A DNA stretch of 29,870 nucleotides from Planctomycetota bacterium (GTDB taxonomy: Bacteria > Planctomycetota > Planctomycetia > Pirellulales > Pirellulaceae), in NCBI GenBank assembly GCA_029259935.1, contig JAJDEH010000482.1, positions 1-29,870 on the forward strand. The letters are read 5' to 3'. Position 1 is the stretch's first letter, and every line of letters starts with the position of its first letter. This document shows, one piece after another, positions 8,009-15,868 of the stretch. The notes under the pieces are model-generated. The model saw only the letters and a program-made list of their open reading frames with translations, had not been told where the DNA came from and searched no databases. Made by a program: the position numbers and the translations under genes.

Positions 8009-9676
8009 ATGGAAGAGATCCGACGACAAGTCACCCGTGCTCATCGAAGAATGGTTCTGCAACAATTTCTCGGTGTGTTCGTTTGGTCGATGTTCGCGGC
8101 CCTCATTGTCGCTCTTGTGGGAGTCGCGATTCCGAAGATTTGGGTGATGAATGTGAACGCCGAGATTTGGAATTGGAGTTGGATCGTTGGAGCGATTGCG
8201 GGTGGAATCGTGATGGCGATGGTCTGGACCTATTTGATTCGCCGTCAACCACTGGAAGCGGCGGTCGAAATCGATCGTCGTTTCGGATTGAAAGAACGTG
8301 TTTCCAGCAGTTTGGCTCTGCAGCCTGACGAACTTGAGTCCGACGCGGGTCATGCCTTGATGACCGATGCCGCACGGCGCGTTGAACGCATCGATATTCG
8401 CGAGCGATTTGGAGTTAGCCTGAATTGGCGCGCCCTGTTGCCGGTGATTCCCGTAATCGCGGTGGTGGCCGTGTTGTTTTTGGAGAACCCCGTCGCCAAA
8501 AAGGAAGCCTTGGCCAAGCAAGAGCAACTGAAAATCGAAAAGCGTATCAAGACCGCCAATGATCGAGTCAAGAAAAAGTTGGAAGAGGCACGCAAGAAGG
8601 CATCCGAGAATAATCTCAAAGTTGCGGAAGTACTCTTCAACAAACTGCAAGACAAGCTCGACAAGCTAAGCAATCAGAAAACCAAAGCGAGCCGAAAAGA
8701 CGCCATGGTGCGTCTCAATGATTTGAAGAAGGAAATCGAAGATCGGCAGAAACAATTGGGCGACGCCGGCCAGATGAAGAAGAACTTGGACCAACTAAAG
8801 GACATCCAAAAGGGCCCCGCCGACAAAGCCGTCGACGCCATGAAAGAAGGCAATTTCAAGAAGGCGATGGAGGAGATCAACAAGTTGGCCCAACAGTTGA
8901 AAAATGGCGAGATGAGCAAGGACGACATGAAGGATCTGGCCAATCAGTTGGAAGAAATGTCGAAAAAGTTGAACGATTTGGCCGTGGCGCATGAACAAGC
9001 CAAGAAGGACCTGCAAGAGCAGATTAAAAAGGCCGAACGTGACGGCAACTTGGCGAAAGCCGGCGATCTGCAACAAAAGCTTGACGAGATGAAGCAACGC
9101 GATAAACAAATGAACAAGTTGCAAGAAATGGCGAACAAGCTTGCTCAATGTAAAGAGTGCATGAATCCGGGTAACGGTGGACAGCCGTCCAAACAGCAAC
9201 TTGCCCAGGCCGCGGACGCGCTAGCGGAACTTGGTGAACAGCTCGAACAAATGCAGGGTGAAATGGACGAGTTGGCGGCCTTGGATGAAGTCATGGACCA
9301 AATTGCCGAAGCAAAGAACGGCATGATGTGCGAAGGTTGTGACGGGGCTGGATGCAAAATGTGTAACGGAGGCGGTGAAGGCGACATGCCCGGAATGGGT
9401 ATGGGCGAAGGACAGGGGCAAGGAGAGCGGCCCGAACAAGAGACCGACTCGCAATCCTATCTTTCCCGAGTTGGCGCTAAGCCGAAGAAGGGCCAGGCGA
9501 TTCGCACGGGCCAAATTGACGGACTTAATGCCACTGGCTTGAGCAAGGAACAGGTCAAAGCTGAAGTGCGCAGTTCGCTCAGCCAGGAGGCCGACCCGCT
9601 TACGAACCAACGGCTGCCCAAAGCTCAGCGAGAACATGCGAAGAAGTTCTTCCAAGCACTTCGCAAGGGCGAATAA
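8009..9676 (+). CDS. Membrane-anchored coiled-coil protein with DnaJ-like cysteine cluster
   Basis: A 555-residue protein; start ATG with AGGAA eight bases upstream. Three membrane helices lie at about residues 18-44, 56-78 and 143-160. Between them, AAVEIDRRFGLKERVSSSLAL resembles the N-terminal part of large DUF4175-type membrane proteins. Residues 162-435 are an almost continuous Lys/Glu/Gln-rich coiled coil. Two cysteine sites follow: CKEC (381-384) and CEGCDGAGCKMC (441-452). The second reads CxxCxGxGCxxCxGGG like a zinc repeat of DnaJ. A Gly/Met/Glu-rich low-complexity stretch leads to a short conserved tail containing QAIRTGQIDGLNATGLS and PLTNQRLPKAQREHAKKFF. The likely role is an envelope scaffold; zinc binding is inferred from the motif. 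An AAA+ ATPase gene follows after 290 bases. Confidence 0.8.
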   Translation: MEEIRRQVTRAHRRMVLQQFLGVFVWSMFAALIVALVGVAIPKIWVMNVNAEIWNWSWIVGAIAGGIVMAMVWTYLIRRQPLEAAVEIDRRFGLKERVSSSLALQPDELESDAGHALMTDAARRVERIDIRERFGVSLNWRALLPVIPVIAVVAVLFLENPVAKKEALAKQEQLKIEKRIKTANDRVKKKLEEARKKASENNLKVAEVLFNKLQDKLDKLSNQKTKASRKDAMVRLNDLKKEIEDRQKQLGDAGQMKKNLDQLKDIQKGPADKAVDAMKEGNFKKAMEEINKLAQQLKNGEMSKDDMKDLANQLEEMSKKLNDLAVAHEQAKKDLQEQIKKAERDGNLAKAGDLQQKLDEMKQRDKQMNKLQEMANKLAQCKECMNPGNGGQPSKQQLAQAADALAELGEQLEQMQGEMDELAALDEVMDQIAEAKNGMMCEGCDGAGCKMCNGGGEGDMPGMGMGEGQGQGERPEQETDSQSYLSRVGAKPKKGQAIRTGQIDGLNATGLSKEQVKAEVRSSLSQEADPLTNQRLPKAQREHAKKFFQALRKGE

Positions 9677-9845
9677 GTACCGGCCATATAATGTTAGCCC
9701 GTTAGCTCACCTGGCGCATATTCCATCACGGCATATTTAGCGATTTCGTTGAGATGGGTCGTCGGCTGTCTGCCTTGCACTGCAACGGAAACAGCGAAAA
9801 TCGACCGCGCCACCGCTAGAACCGCTACTAGCGCTCCCAATCTTC

Positions 9846-9888
9846 CCGCCACTTAGGGCCTTTTGCTGGCCTAAACTTGTGGTGGCGG
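9846..9888 (+). promoter_or_regulatory. Long hairpin in the 9677-9966 intergenic region
   Basis: CCGCCAC (9846-9852) pairs with GTGGCGG (9882-9888). An inner TTAGG-CC (from 9853) pairs with GGCCTAA (9868-9874), leaving a small TTTTGCT loop and a few unpaired bases. No T-run follows immediately. It could end transcription of the coiled-coil gene weakly or be a leader structure of the AAA+ ATPase gene 79 bases downstream. The rest of this 290-base gap shows nothing more than a chance-like TATAAT at 9687. Confidence 0.4.
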
Positions 9889-9966
9889 CCTGATTTCTTG
9901 CCGCCGTGACGCCTCGGCTCGAGGCACCATGAGGCGGAATTCTTATAGGTTTTAAGGAGGGCGGAC

Positions 9967-11415
9967 ATGTCGGTTCAGCGCGACACTGTCGATGAGCGAA
10001 CGATCGACGGGTTGGCCTGCGCCGACGAAGTGCCCGTATTTTTGACCGAAGAAGAGTTGTTCGGGGTAACCCATCCGTCAGAAACGGACGGTTGGCTGTT
10101 ACGGGCTCTGAAGGCGGAGGCAGCCAATGTTCAGAACCTGCCGCCACAAGCACCTGAAGAAGACGCCTTCCGGCCTCAAGCTCCTCGCTCGCTTGGCGAA
10201 ACGGGCCTGCCTCCGTATCAGATCGAGTCGTTGATACTAAAGTATCTGCTCAATGCGGGTGTCGCCAGCGGGGCCTCGGTGTCCGATCAAATCAGGATAC
10301 CCTTTGGGCTTGTCGACGACATGTTGCGTGAAATGAAAGAGGATCAACTCGTCGTCCACCGGCGCTCGGCCGGCGAACTCGGCGACTTCGAATACCAATT
10401 GACGGATCGGGGTGTCGAACAGGCCCAGCGATATTCGGCCAAGACGACTTACTACGGTTCCGCGCCGGTTCCCTTCGAAGAGTTTCTGGCGGGTGTGAAG
10501 GCTCAGTCGGTCAATCATGGGCAACTGAAATCTCACTTCTTGAAAGCGGCAATGGCCGGCTTATCGCTCGACGCAACCACGCTCAGCCGATTGGGACAGG
10601 CCATGACCGCCGGTCGCTCGCTGTTCTTGTACGGCGATCCGGGCAACGGCAAGACGAGCATCGCCGAGCGACTGACCAAGGCCTTTGGCAGTTCCATTTG
10701 GATACCGCGATCCGTAATGTTCGAGGACGATATCGTGCGCGTTTACGACCCCATCGTCCATAAAGAGATCAACACCAGCGGCATCACGCGCGCCGCGGGC
10801 CACGACCAACGCTGGATTCAAATCGAACGGCCGACGATTATCGTGGGCGGTGAATTGAGCATGGAGAATCTGGAGATCACTTGGAACAAGTCGATCGGCG
10901 TGCTAGAAGCACCGATCCAAATGAAGAGTACGTGTGGGACGTTGGTTATCGACGACTTTGGACGGCAACGCATGCGACCCGACGAATTGTTGAACCGCTG
11001 GATCGTTCCCCTGGAAAAACAGTTCGACTATCTGAACTTGCCCAGCGGCAAGAAGGTGCAAGTCCCTTTTGATCAGTTGCTCATCTTCTCCACCAACATC
11101 GATCCAAAAGACATCGTGGATGAAGCCTTTTTGCGCCGCATTCCCTACAAGATCAAAGTGACTGATCCGAGCGAAAGCCAGTTCCGACAGTTGTTCGAAC
11201 AGGTGGCCGGCCAGTATGAAGTCGCCTTCGATACCGCCTCGCTCGATCACTTGATCATGCACTACTTTAAGCAAGCGGGTCGCCCGATGCGGTACTGCCA
11301 TCCGCGCGACTTAGTGCTGCAGATTCGCCACCTTTGCGATTACCACGGCCTGACACGTGAAATGACGACGGAATACATGGATGTCGCGGCCAGCAACTAT
11401 TTCACCGAAACCTAA
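9967..11415 (+). CDS. AAA+ ATPase with N-terminal winged-helix-like domain
   Basis: A 482-residue cytoplasmic protein with a strong ribosome binding site, AAGGAGG, six bases before the ATG. Residues 80-155 look like a winged helix (LPPYQIESLILKYLL...GLVDDMLREMKEDQLV...YQLTDRGVEQAQRY). The AAA+ core has Walker A GDPGNGKTS (223-231), Walker B LVIDDFG (326-332), a sensor-1-like LLIFSTNI with Asn near 377, and an arginine-rich AFLRRIPYKI segment. The Walker B has Asp-Asp instead of the common Asp-Glu, as in some MoxR/ClpX-like relatives. The winged helix suggests control by binding DNA or a protein partner. The partner is unknown, although the coiled-coil membrane protein upstream is co-directional. 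I recall such ATPases near pilus genes in planctomycetes, but none is visible here. Confidence 0.88.
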   Translation: MSVQRDTVDERTIDGLACADEVPVFLTEEELFGVTHPSETDGWLLRALKAEAANVQNLPPQAPEEDAFRPQAPRSLGETGLPPYQIESLILKYLLNAGVASGASVSDQIRIPFGLVDDMLREMKEDQLVVHRRSAGELGDFEYQLTDRGVEQAQRYSAKTTYYGSAPVPFEEFLAGVKAQSVNHGQLKSHFLKAAMAGLSLDATTLSRLGQAMTAGRSLFLYGDPGNGKTSIAERLTKAFGSSIWIPRSVMFEDDIVRVYDPIVHKEINTSGITRAAGHDQRWIQIERPTIIVGGELSMENLEITWNKSIGVLEAPIQMKSTCGTLVIDDFGRQRMRPDELLNRWIVPLEKQFDYLNLPSGKKVQVPFDQLLIFSTNIDPKDIVDEAFLRRIPYKIKVTDPSESQFRQLFEQVAGQYEVAFDTASLDHLIMHYFKQAGRPMRYCHPRDLVLQIRHLCDYHGLTREMTTEYMDVAASNYFTET

Positions 11416-11425
11416 TGTGTCGCGG

Positions 11426-13471
11426 TTAGCCTAGCAGTTTTCCGTCGAGAGTCTTTGCGCAGGCGCTAACGATCGCTTGGCTGGTCTGTTCAGCTTCTTC
11501 ACCAGTTAGCGTGCGGTCGGGTGCGCGAAAGGTGACGGCCAACAGGACTCGCTTCTTGCCTGGGCCGTCCCGCTTGGCGTCGCGAAAGGTCTCGCGGTAA
11601 TCAATTTTCTCGACCAAGTCGCCACCGGCCTCGCGGACCGTGGATGACAAATCGGACCAACGAATCGCCTCGTCCAAGATGAAGTTGAAATCGCGTGAGG
11701 TGGCCGGATATTGACTCTGGCCGGAGTACTGCGGGATTAGATTCGCGACACTTTCCAAAGCTCTTAAATCCAGTTCGGCAATTGTGGTTCGGCTGCGCAG
11801 GTTGAATTGTTCCCCACCGGCGGTGCTTACTTCGCCCAGAAAACCAAGCCGCTGGCCGCCGACTTGTAACTCGCACGACTTGTGGGGGTCCAGCAGCGGC
11901 TGTTCGGTTTCGAACATCTGCAGATCCGCCCCCGCTTTCAGCGCAAGGACCAAGTTTTCGATGACGCCTTTTAGATACAAGAAGTCGTGGCCGCTGGCGA
12001 TGCCCAGCATCTTGGGGGCCGTCGGCAGCCCATTTTCCTGTGGCAGATAGACTTGGGCGGTCTCGAACAACTCAATGGTCGACACCGACAGCGATTCATT
12101 GATACGACGCGCTTCCAACAAACTGGGAATAAGGCTGCGTCGCAACAAGTTGAACTTTAGGGGCTCGCGAGTGCCAATATCTCCTGGCTTGAGCGGCATT
12201 TCCGATTCGAGCGGTTCATTGTTGCTCCAGGGACTGAACGCACTGGACCATTCGGCAGGAACGACGCTTACGGTCATGACTTCATCGAAGCCGGCGGCGA
12301 CGAGCACTTCGCGCACCTTCGAGATGACGCGGTCCTCGTCCGTGCGATGCGACGGCGCCATCGGCACGCTGACGTCTTCAGGAATCTTGTCGTAGCCATG
12401 GATACGCGCCACCTCCTCGATTAAATCGATCTCGCGCGTTAGGTCGCGGCGCCAACTGGGCGGCACCACTTCGACCCGCTCAGTGTTGGCGTTTTGCTCG
12501 TCGCAGCCCAGGGCACCAAGGATGCGCCGAACTTCATCTGGCTCGACGTTGATTCCCAACACGCGTGGAAGTTGCGACAGGCGTAATACGACAGGGCTGC
12601 GAGGTGGCGGATCGCGTCCCACATCGATGACGCCACCGGCCAATTCGCCGCCAGCCAGTTCCAAGACAAGCTGACAACAACGACGGCTTGCCCAATCCAC
12701 CGCTTCGGGGTCGACTCCCCGCTCGAAGCGATAGGATGAATCACTAAACAGTCGTAGTTTACGCGCCGTGTTGCGAGTCGAAACGGGATCGAATTCGGCC
12801 GCTTCGATCAACAGATCCGTGGTGTCCGCCGAAATCTCGGTGTCCGCGCCGCCCATAACTCCACCCAGTGCGACGGGTACCTTGGCATCCGCTATTACGC
12901 ACATGTTTCGGTCGAGCTTATAGGTGCGATGATCGATGGCGTGGAATTCTTCGCCATCTTTCGCTGGGCGGACGATGATTTCTGCTCCGCCCAGTTTGGC
13001 GAAATCAAAGGCGTGCAGCGGTTGGCCGCATTCCATCAAGACGTAGTTGGTAATATCGACGATATTGTTGATGACGGCGATGCCCAAAGTTTCCAATCGC
13101 TCGGCCAGCCAATCGGGGCTCGGCCCGACTTTGATTCCGCGGATCAGGCGCGCCGTGTAGCGATAGCAAAGGTCGGGACATTCAAGATTGACCTTGGTCA
13201 GGTCGGTGACGGAAGTGGATGAGGATTGCGGCAGTTCAACCCCGGGACGTTTCAGTTGCTTGTCCCACAGCACGGCGACTTCTCGAGCGACGCCAAGATG
13301 GCCCAAGCAATCTGCCCGGTTGCTGGTCACTTCCAAATCGATCGCCAAGTCGCCGGCGACGTTTTTCGTCTCCTCATGATTCAATCCGGACATGGCCAAC
13401 CGGTTTTCCAGCTCAGCCTGATCCATGTCCAGGTCGACGTAGTCTTTAAGCCATTTCCAAGAGACAATCAT
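11426..13471 (-). CDS. pheT: Phenylalanine-tRNA ligase beta subunit
   Basis: The beta chain of the (alpha-beta)2 enzyme that charges tRNA-Phe. It provides editing and tRNA-recognition modules. Visible order: B1 (MIVSWKWLKDYVDLD), then directly LAIDLEVTSNRADCLGHLGVAREVAVL, B3/B4 editing region (about 90-285, with NIVDITNYVLMECGQPLHAFD), B5 (about 293-370, ending IEEVARIHGYDKIP), the catalytic-like B6/B7 (about 380-585) and a C-terminal ferredoxin-fold anticodon-binding domain (588-681, YPATSRDFNFILDE). At 681 residues it is about 110 shorter than the long form (E. coli, ~795). The missing part is the EMAP/OB-type tRNA-binding domain normally inserted after B1. The start lacks an obvious Shine-Dalgarno sequence. 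It lies 75 bases after pheS in the same direction. Confidence 0.97.
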   Translation of the reverse strand: MIVSWKWLKDYVDLDMDQAELENRLAMSGLNHEETKNVAGDLAIDLEVTSNRADCLGHLGVAREVAVLWDKQLKRPGVELPQSSSTSVTDLTKVNLECPDLCYRYTARLIRGIKVGPSPDWLAERLETLGIAVINNIVDITNYVLMECGQPLHAFDFAKLGGAEIIVRPAKDGEEFHAIDHRTYKLDRNMCVIADAKVPVALGGVMGGADTEISADTTDLLIEAAEFDPVSTRNTARKLRLFSDSSYRFERGVDPEAVDWASRRCCQLVLELAGGELAGGVIDVGRDPPPRSPVVLRLSQLPRVLGINVEPDEVRRILGALGCDEQNANTERVEVVPPSWRRDLTREIDLIEEVARIHGYDKIPEDVSVPMAPSHRTDEDRVISKVREVLVAAGFDEVMTVSVVPAEWSSAFSPWSNNEPLESEMPLKPGDIGTREPLKFNLLRRSLIPSLLEARRINESLSVSTIELFETAQVYLPQENGLPTAPKMLGIASGHDFLYLKGVIENLVLALKAGADLQMFETEQPLLDPHKSCELQVGGQRLGFLGEVSTAGGEQFNLRSRTTIAELDLRALESVANLIPQYSGQSQYPATSRDFNFILDEAIRWSDLSSTVREAGGDLVEKIDYRETFRDAKRDGPGKKRVLLAVTFRAPDRTLTGEEAEQTSQAIVSACAKTLDGKLLG

Positions 13472-13546
13472 GATGCGTCGAAATTATGGATGATGTTGAT
13501 TCAATGGCCTTGAGGGCCGCCGGGCAAGGCCAATGGAAAACCGAAT

Positions 13547-14563
13547 CTAGAATTGATGTAGGAAGCGAACGTCGTTTTTGTACAACTCGCGAATGTCCGT
13601 GATGCCGTGGCGGCGCATGCAGAGCCGTTCGATTCCCAGCCCAAAAGCAAATCCGGTGACTTCTTCTGGATCGTAGCCGACTGCTTCAAGTACGTTCGGA
13701 TCGACCATGCCAGCACCGCCGAATTCGATCCACTGATCGTTCCAACTCATGTCGGCCTCCACGCTGGGTTCGGTGAACGGGAAGAACGACGGGCGAAATC
13801 GGATGTGAACATCATGTCCCAAATAGCTGGTCGCGAACAACCGCAACACACTCTTCAGATCGGCCATCGTGACGTGCTTGTCAACAAGCAGCCCTTCGAT
13901 CTGATGGAACATGGGATAATGAGTCTTGTCGGGCGTATCAGGACGATAGACGCGCCCCAACGTGATGACACGGACAGGCGGTGGCGTCTTTTCCATCACG
14001 CGAATCTGCACGGTGCTGGTCTGGCTTCGCAGCAGCATCGTCGAATCGCCCGTCTTCCGAGCAGCCGCCAGGTAGAAATTTTCCAGCGGATCGCGGGCGG
14101 GATGCGAAAGCGGAATATTCAAGGCCTCGAAGTTATGTCGCTCGTCTTCGATTTCGGGACCTTCGGCGACGGAGAACCCCAGACGTCCCATGATGTCTTT
14201 CAGTTCTTCGATCGTCTGCGTGATCGGATGCAAGTGCCCCAAACGCAATCGCTTTCCCGGCAGCGTCGGATCGAATTGTGGGTCGCCGGCCGTTGCACTC
14301 GCCGAAGCTTTCAGGCGTTGCTGAGCCGCGTCGAAAGCCGATTGGATCAGCTGCTTGACTTCGTTCAGCCTTTTGCCCGCGGCCGGTTTGTCTTCCTTGT
14401 CGACCTTGCCCATCAATTTTTGGATGGACTTGAGTCGCCCGCTCTTGGCACCTAGGTATTCAACGCGCGCGGACTCCAGGCCGTCCGCATCCGTGGCACC
14501 AAAGGCACTCGACGCGGCTTGGGCCAGATCGTCGAGCTGCTTGGTGAAGTCGGTGAGAGCCAT
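13547..14563 (-). CDS. pheS: Phenylalanine-tRNA ligase alpha subunit
   Basis: The catalytic alpha chain of Phe-tRNA ligase, 338 residues, normal for the family. The N-terminal coiled coil (about 1-90) is followed by the class II core. [20 protein letters not shown] starts the domain, and motif 2 is [19 protein letters not shown] (203-221). [14 protein letters not shown] (257-270) shapes the Phe pocket, and motif 3 is [11 protein letters not shown] (304-314). It is followed 75 bases later by pheT and preceded, 138 bases upstream, by rplT on the same strand, so rpmI-rplT-pheS-pheT may be one transcription unit. No clear ribosome binding site precedes the ATG. A 282-residue frame on the other strand is a shadow. 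Confidence 0.98.
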   Translation of the reverse strand: MALTDFTKQLDDLAQAASSAFGATDADGLESARVEYLGAKSGRLKSIQKLMGKVDKEDKPAAGKRLNEVKQLIQSAFDAAQQRLKASASATAGDPQFDPTLPGKRLRLGHLHPITQTIEELKDIMGRLGFSVAEGPEIEDERHNFEALNIPLSHPARDPLENFYLAAARKTGDSTMLLRSQTSTVQIRVMEKTPPPVRVITLGRVYRPDTPDKTHYPMFHQIEGLLVDKHVTMADLKSVLRLFATSYLGHDVHIRFRPSFFPFTEPSVEADMSWNDQWIEFGGAGMVDPNVLEAVGYDPEEVTGFAFGLGIERLCMRRHGITDIRELYKNDVRFLHQF

Positions 14564-14701
14564 GGTGATTGGAGAGCCTAGTGATCGACTTTTCGTGACG
14601 GTTGAGATACTGCGGTAACCTCACGGTGCAACTTCGCTTCCAATTTGGAGACGATGCTACCCAATCAGGTTCACGAAAAAAGATCTCGACCGCTTGTGCC
14701 T

Positions 14702-15058
14702 CTAAGCAGCCAGCGCTTCCTTGGCCTGGCTGACCACCGAATCGAATCCATCCGGATCGCTGACGGCTAATTCCGCCAACGTCTTACGATCCAGTTCGAT
14801 ACCCGCTTTGCCGAGCCCGTGAATGAATTCGCTGTATCGAATGCCGCGCTCGCGGCAGGCGGCGTTGATGCGGATGATCCACAGTTTGCGGAATTCGCGT
14901 TTTCGCACGCGTCGGTCACGGTAGGCGTACTTGCCTGCCCGCAGAAGTGTCTCTTTCACGGTCCGCAGCAAGTTGCCGCGACCGCCGCGGTAACCCTTGG
15001 CCTTTTTGAAGAGACGACGTTTGGCCTTATTACGGGCCGCACCTTTAGTAGTTCTCAT
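14702..15058 (-). CDS. rplT: 50S ribosomal protein L20
   Basis: Ribosomal protein L20, a 23S rRNA-binding assembly protein. The start is set at ATG 15058 ([20 protein letters not shown]), giving 118 residues, the usual L20 length. The frame is open further upstream to 15100, but those 14 residues are not L20-like. The basic N-terminal arm ([20 protein letters not shown]) and the [21 protein letters not shown] block are diagnostic. A weak GGAACG lies about nine bases before the ATG. rpmI lies 118 bases upstream on the same strand, and pheS lies 138 bases downstream. In many bacteria L20 represses its own operon through a leader structure; I could not identify such a structure here. Confidence 0.97.
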   Translation of the reverse strand: MRTTKGAARNKAKRRLFKKAKGYRGGRGNLLRTVKETLLRAGKYAYRDRRVRKREFRKLWIIRINAACRERGIRYSEFIHGLGKAGIELDRKTLAELAVSDPDGFDSVVSQAKEALAA

Positions 15059-15176
15059 CGAATTCGTTCCATGGTTGGCGTAGCCAGGCCCTCTTGTCAC
15101 GGCAAGAGCGTTGATGCCCGTACGCTTTGGTGGTGGCTCCCAAGTGCCTCAAAGAACGGCTATTCGCCGATTGCGA

Positions 15177-15380
15177 CTAGTAACTGTTCTTGTTGAGGGC
15201 GATCTGGATCGACTTTTCCATGCACTCGTCGACCGTCGTCGTTCCGCGCAAGTTGCGTTTTCGCTTCTGCGACATGCGAGCTTGCAGATGGCTCGTTCCA
15301 GACTGACGATGCTTCGCCTTGCCGCTGGCGGTCAGGCGAAATCGCTTTTTCGTTCCCTTGTGGGTCTTTTGCTTGGGCAT
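15177..15380 (-). CDS. rpmI: 50S ribosomal protein L35
   Basis: Ribosomal protein L35, 67 residues: MPKQKTHKGTKKRFRLTASG, then AKHRQSGTSHLQARMSQKRK and a short TVDECMEKSIQIALNKNSY tail. The normal family length is about 65. AGGGA lies upstream of the ATG at 15380, so unlike its neighbours it has a recognisable ribosome binding site. It is the first gene of the apparent rpmI-rplT-pheS-pheT cluster. The usual upstream partner infC (translation initiation factor IF-3) is absent: the ~490 bases upstream carry no such gene. Confidence 0.97.
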   Translation of the reverse strand: MPKQKTHKGTKKRFRLTASGKAKHRQSGTSHLQARMSQKRKRNLRGTTTVDECMEKSIQIALNKNSY

Positions 15381-15868
15381 CGTAATTTCCCTTAAAATGC
15401 TTCGCTATCAAAACCCAACCGGGTCCGAAATGTGACAATGGTGGAAACCGCGTAGTTTAAGGGAATCAACCCAACAAAAAAAGGGGGAATGCGGCCCGCC
15501 CGCCCGCTCAGCCACCTGGCAACATGTCGACTGGTCCTCATTTACTAGATCGAAATCGACAGCAAGGATGGAAAAAATTAGTGCTTTTTGCTTGAGATCC
15601 GGGATAGCCACCTTGCTTCCTCCTAGATCTCCATAGCCCCCTAAATTCCCTGCTGCCTTATTCCCGCCTGTGATGAGGCCCCACGGTCGGCTTTCCGTTA
15701 TTATCCAGGTCTCGACAGGGCCAGGGCACTCCGCGAACAGCTTTTGCTTGGCGTCATCGCCGTTGCGATCGGCTCCGCGACTGGCAGGTCGTAACTTTGT
15801 GTGAATACCCGGCGCAGCTTATATTGGAGGCCCAAAATAAGCTCGTTTCAGTGACCGGGAGTTTTCCA
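15381..15868. other. 488-base divergent intergenic region
   Basis: This separates rpmI (minus) from the PQQ-propeller gene (plus). No gene is seen, and in particular no infC remnant. On the minus strand the rpmI leader contains a G-rich run GCGGGCGGGCGGGCCGC (15491-15507 complement). It is followed by CCCCC and a seven-T run (15476-15482 complement), about 100 bases before the rpmI ATG. This could be an attenuator-like terminator controlling the ribosomal protein genes, but the stem is weak. The plus-strand promoter candidate is listed separately. Confidence 0.4.
15797..15825 (+). promoter_or_regulatory. Possible sigma70-type promoter of the PQQ-propeller gene
   Basis: TTGTGT (15797-15802) and TATATT (15820-15825) are separated by 17 bases, the optimal spacing. 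Transcription would start near 15832, leaving a leader of about 37 bases with GGGAG (15857-15861) seven bases before the ATG at 15869. Both hexamers are partial matches to consensus. Confidence 0.35.

Noticed and set aside
9693..9725. tRNA-like 5' sequence (CGTTAGCTCACCTGGCGCA)
   Set aside because: There is no anticodon arm and no T-loop GTTCGA-type sequence downstream, so it is neither a tRNA nor a convincing fragment.
13607..14455. 282-residue plus-strand frame opposite pheS
   Set aside because: pheS has all class II motifs on the minus strand; the opposite frame is a codon-bias shadow.
15491..15507. Possible G-quadruplex on the minus strand
   Set aside because: Only three regular GGG tracts with short loops are present, fewer than the four needed.
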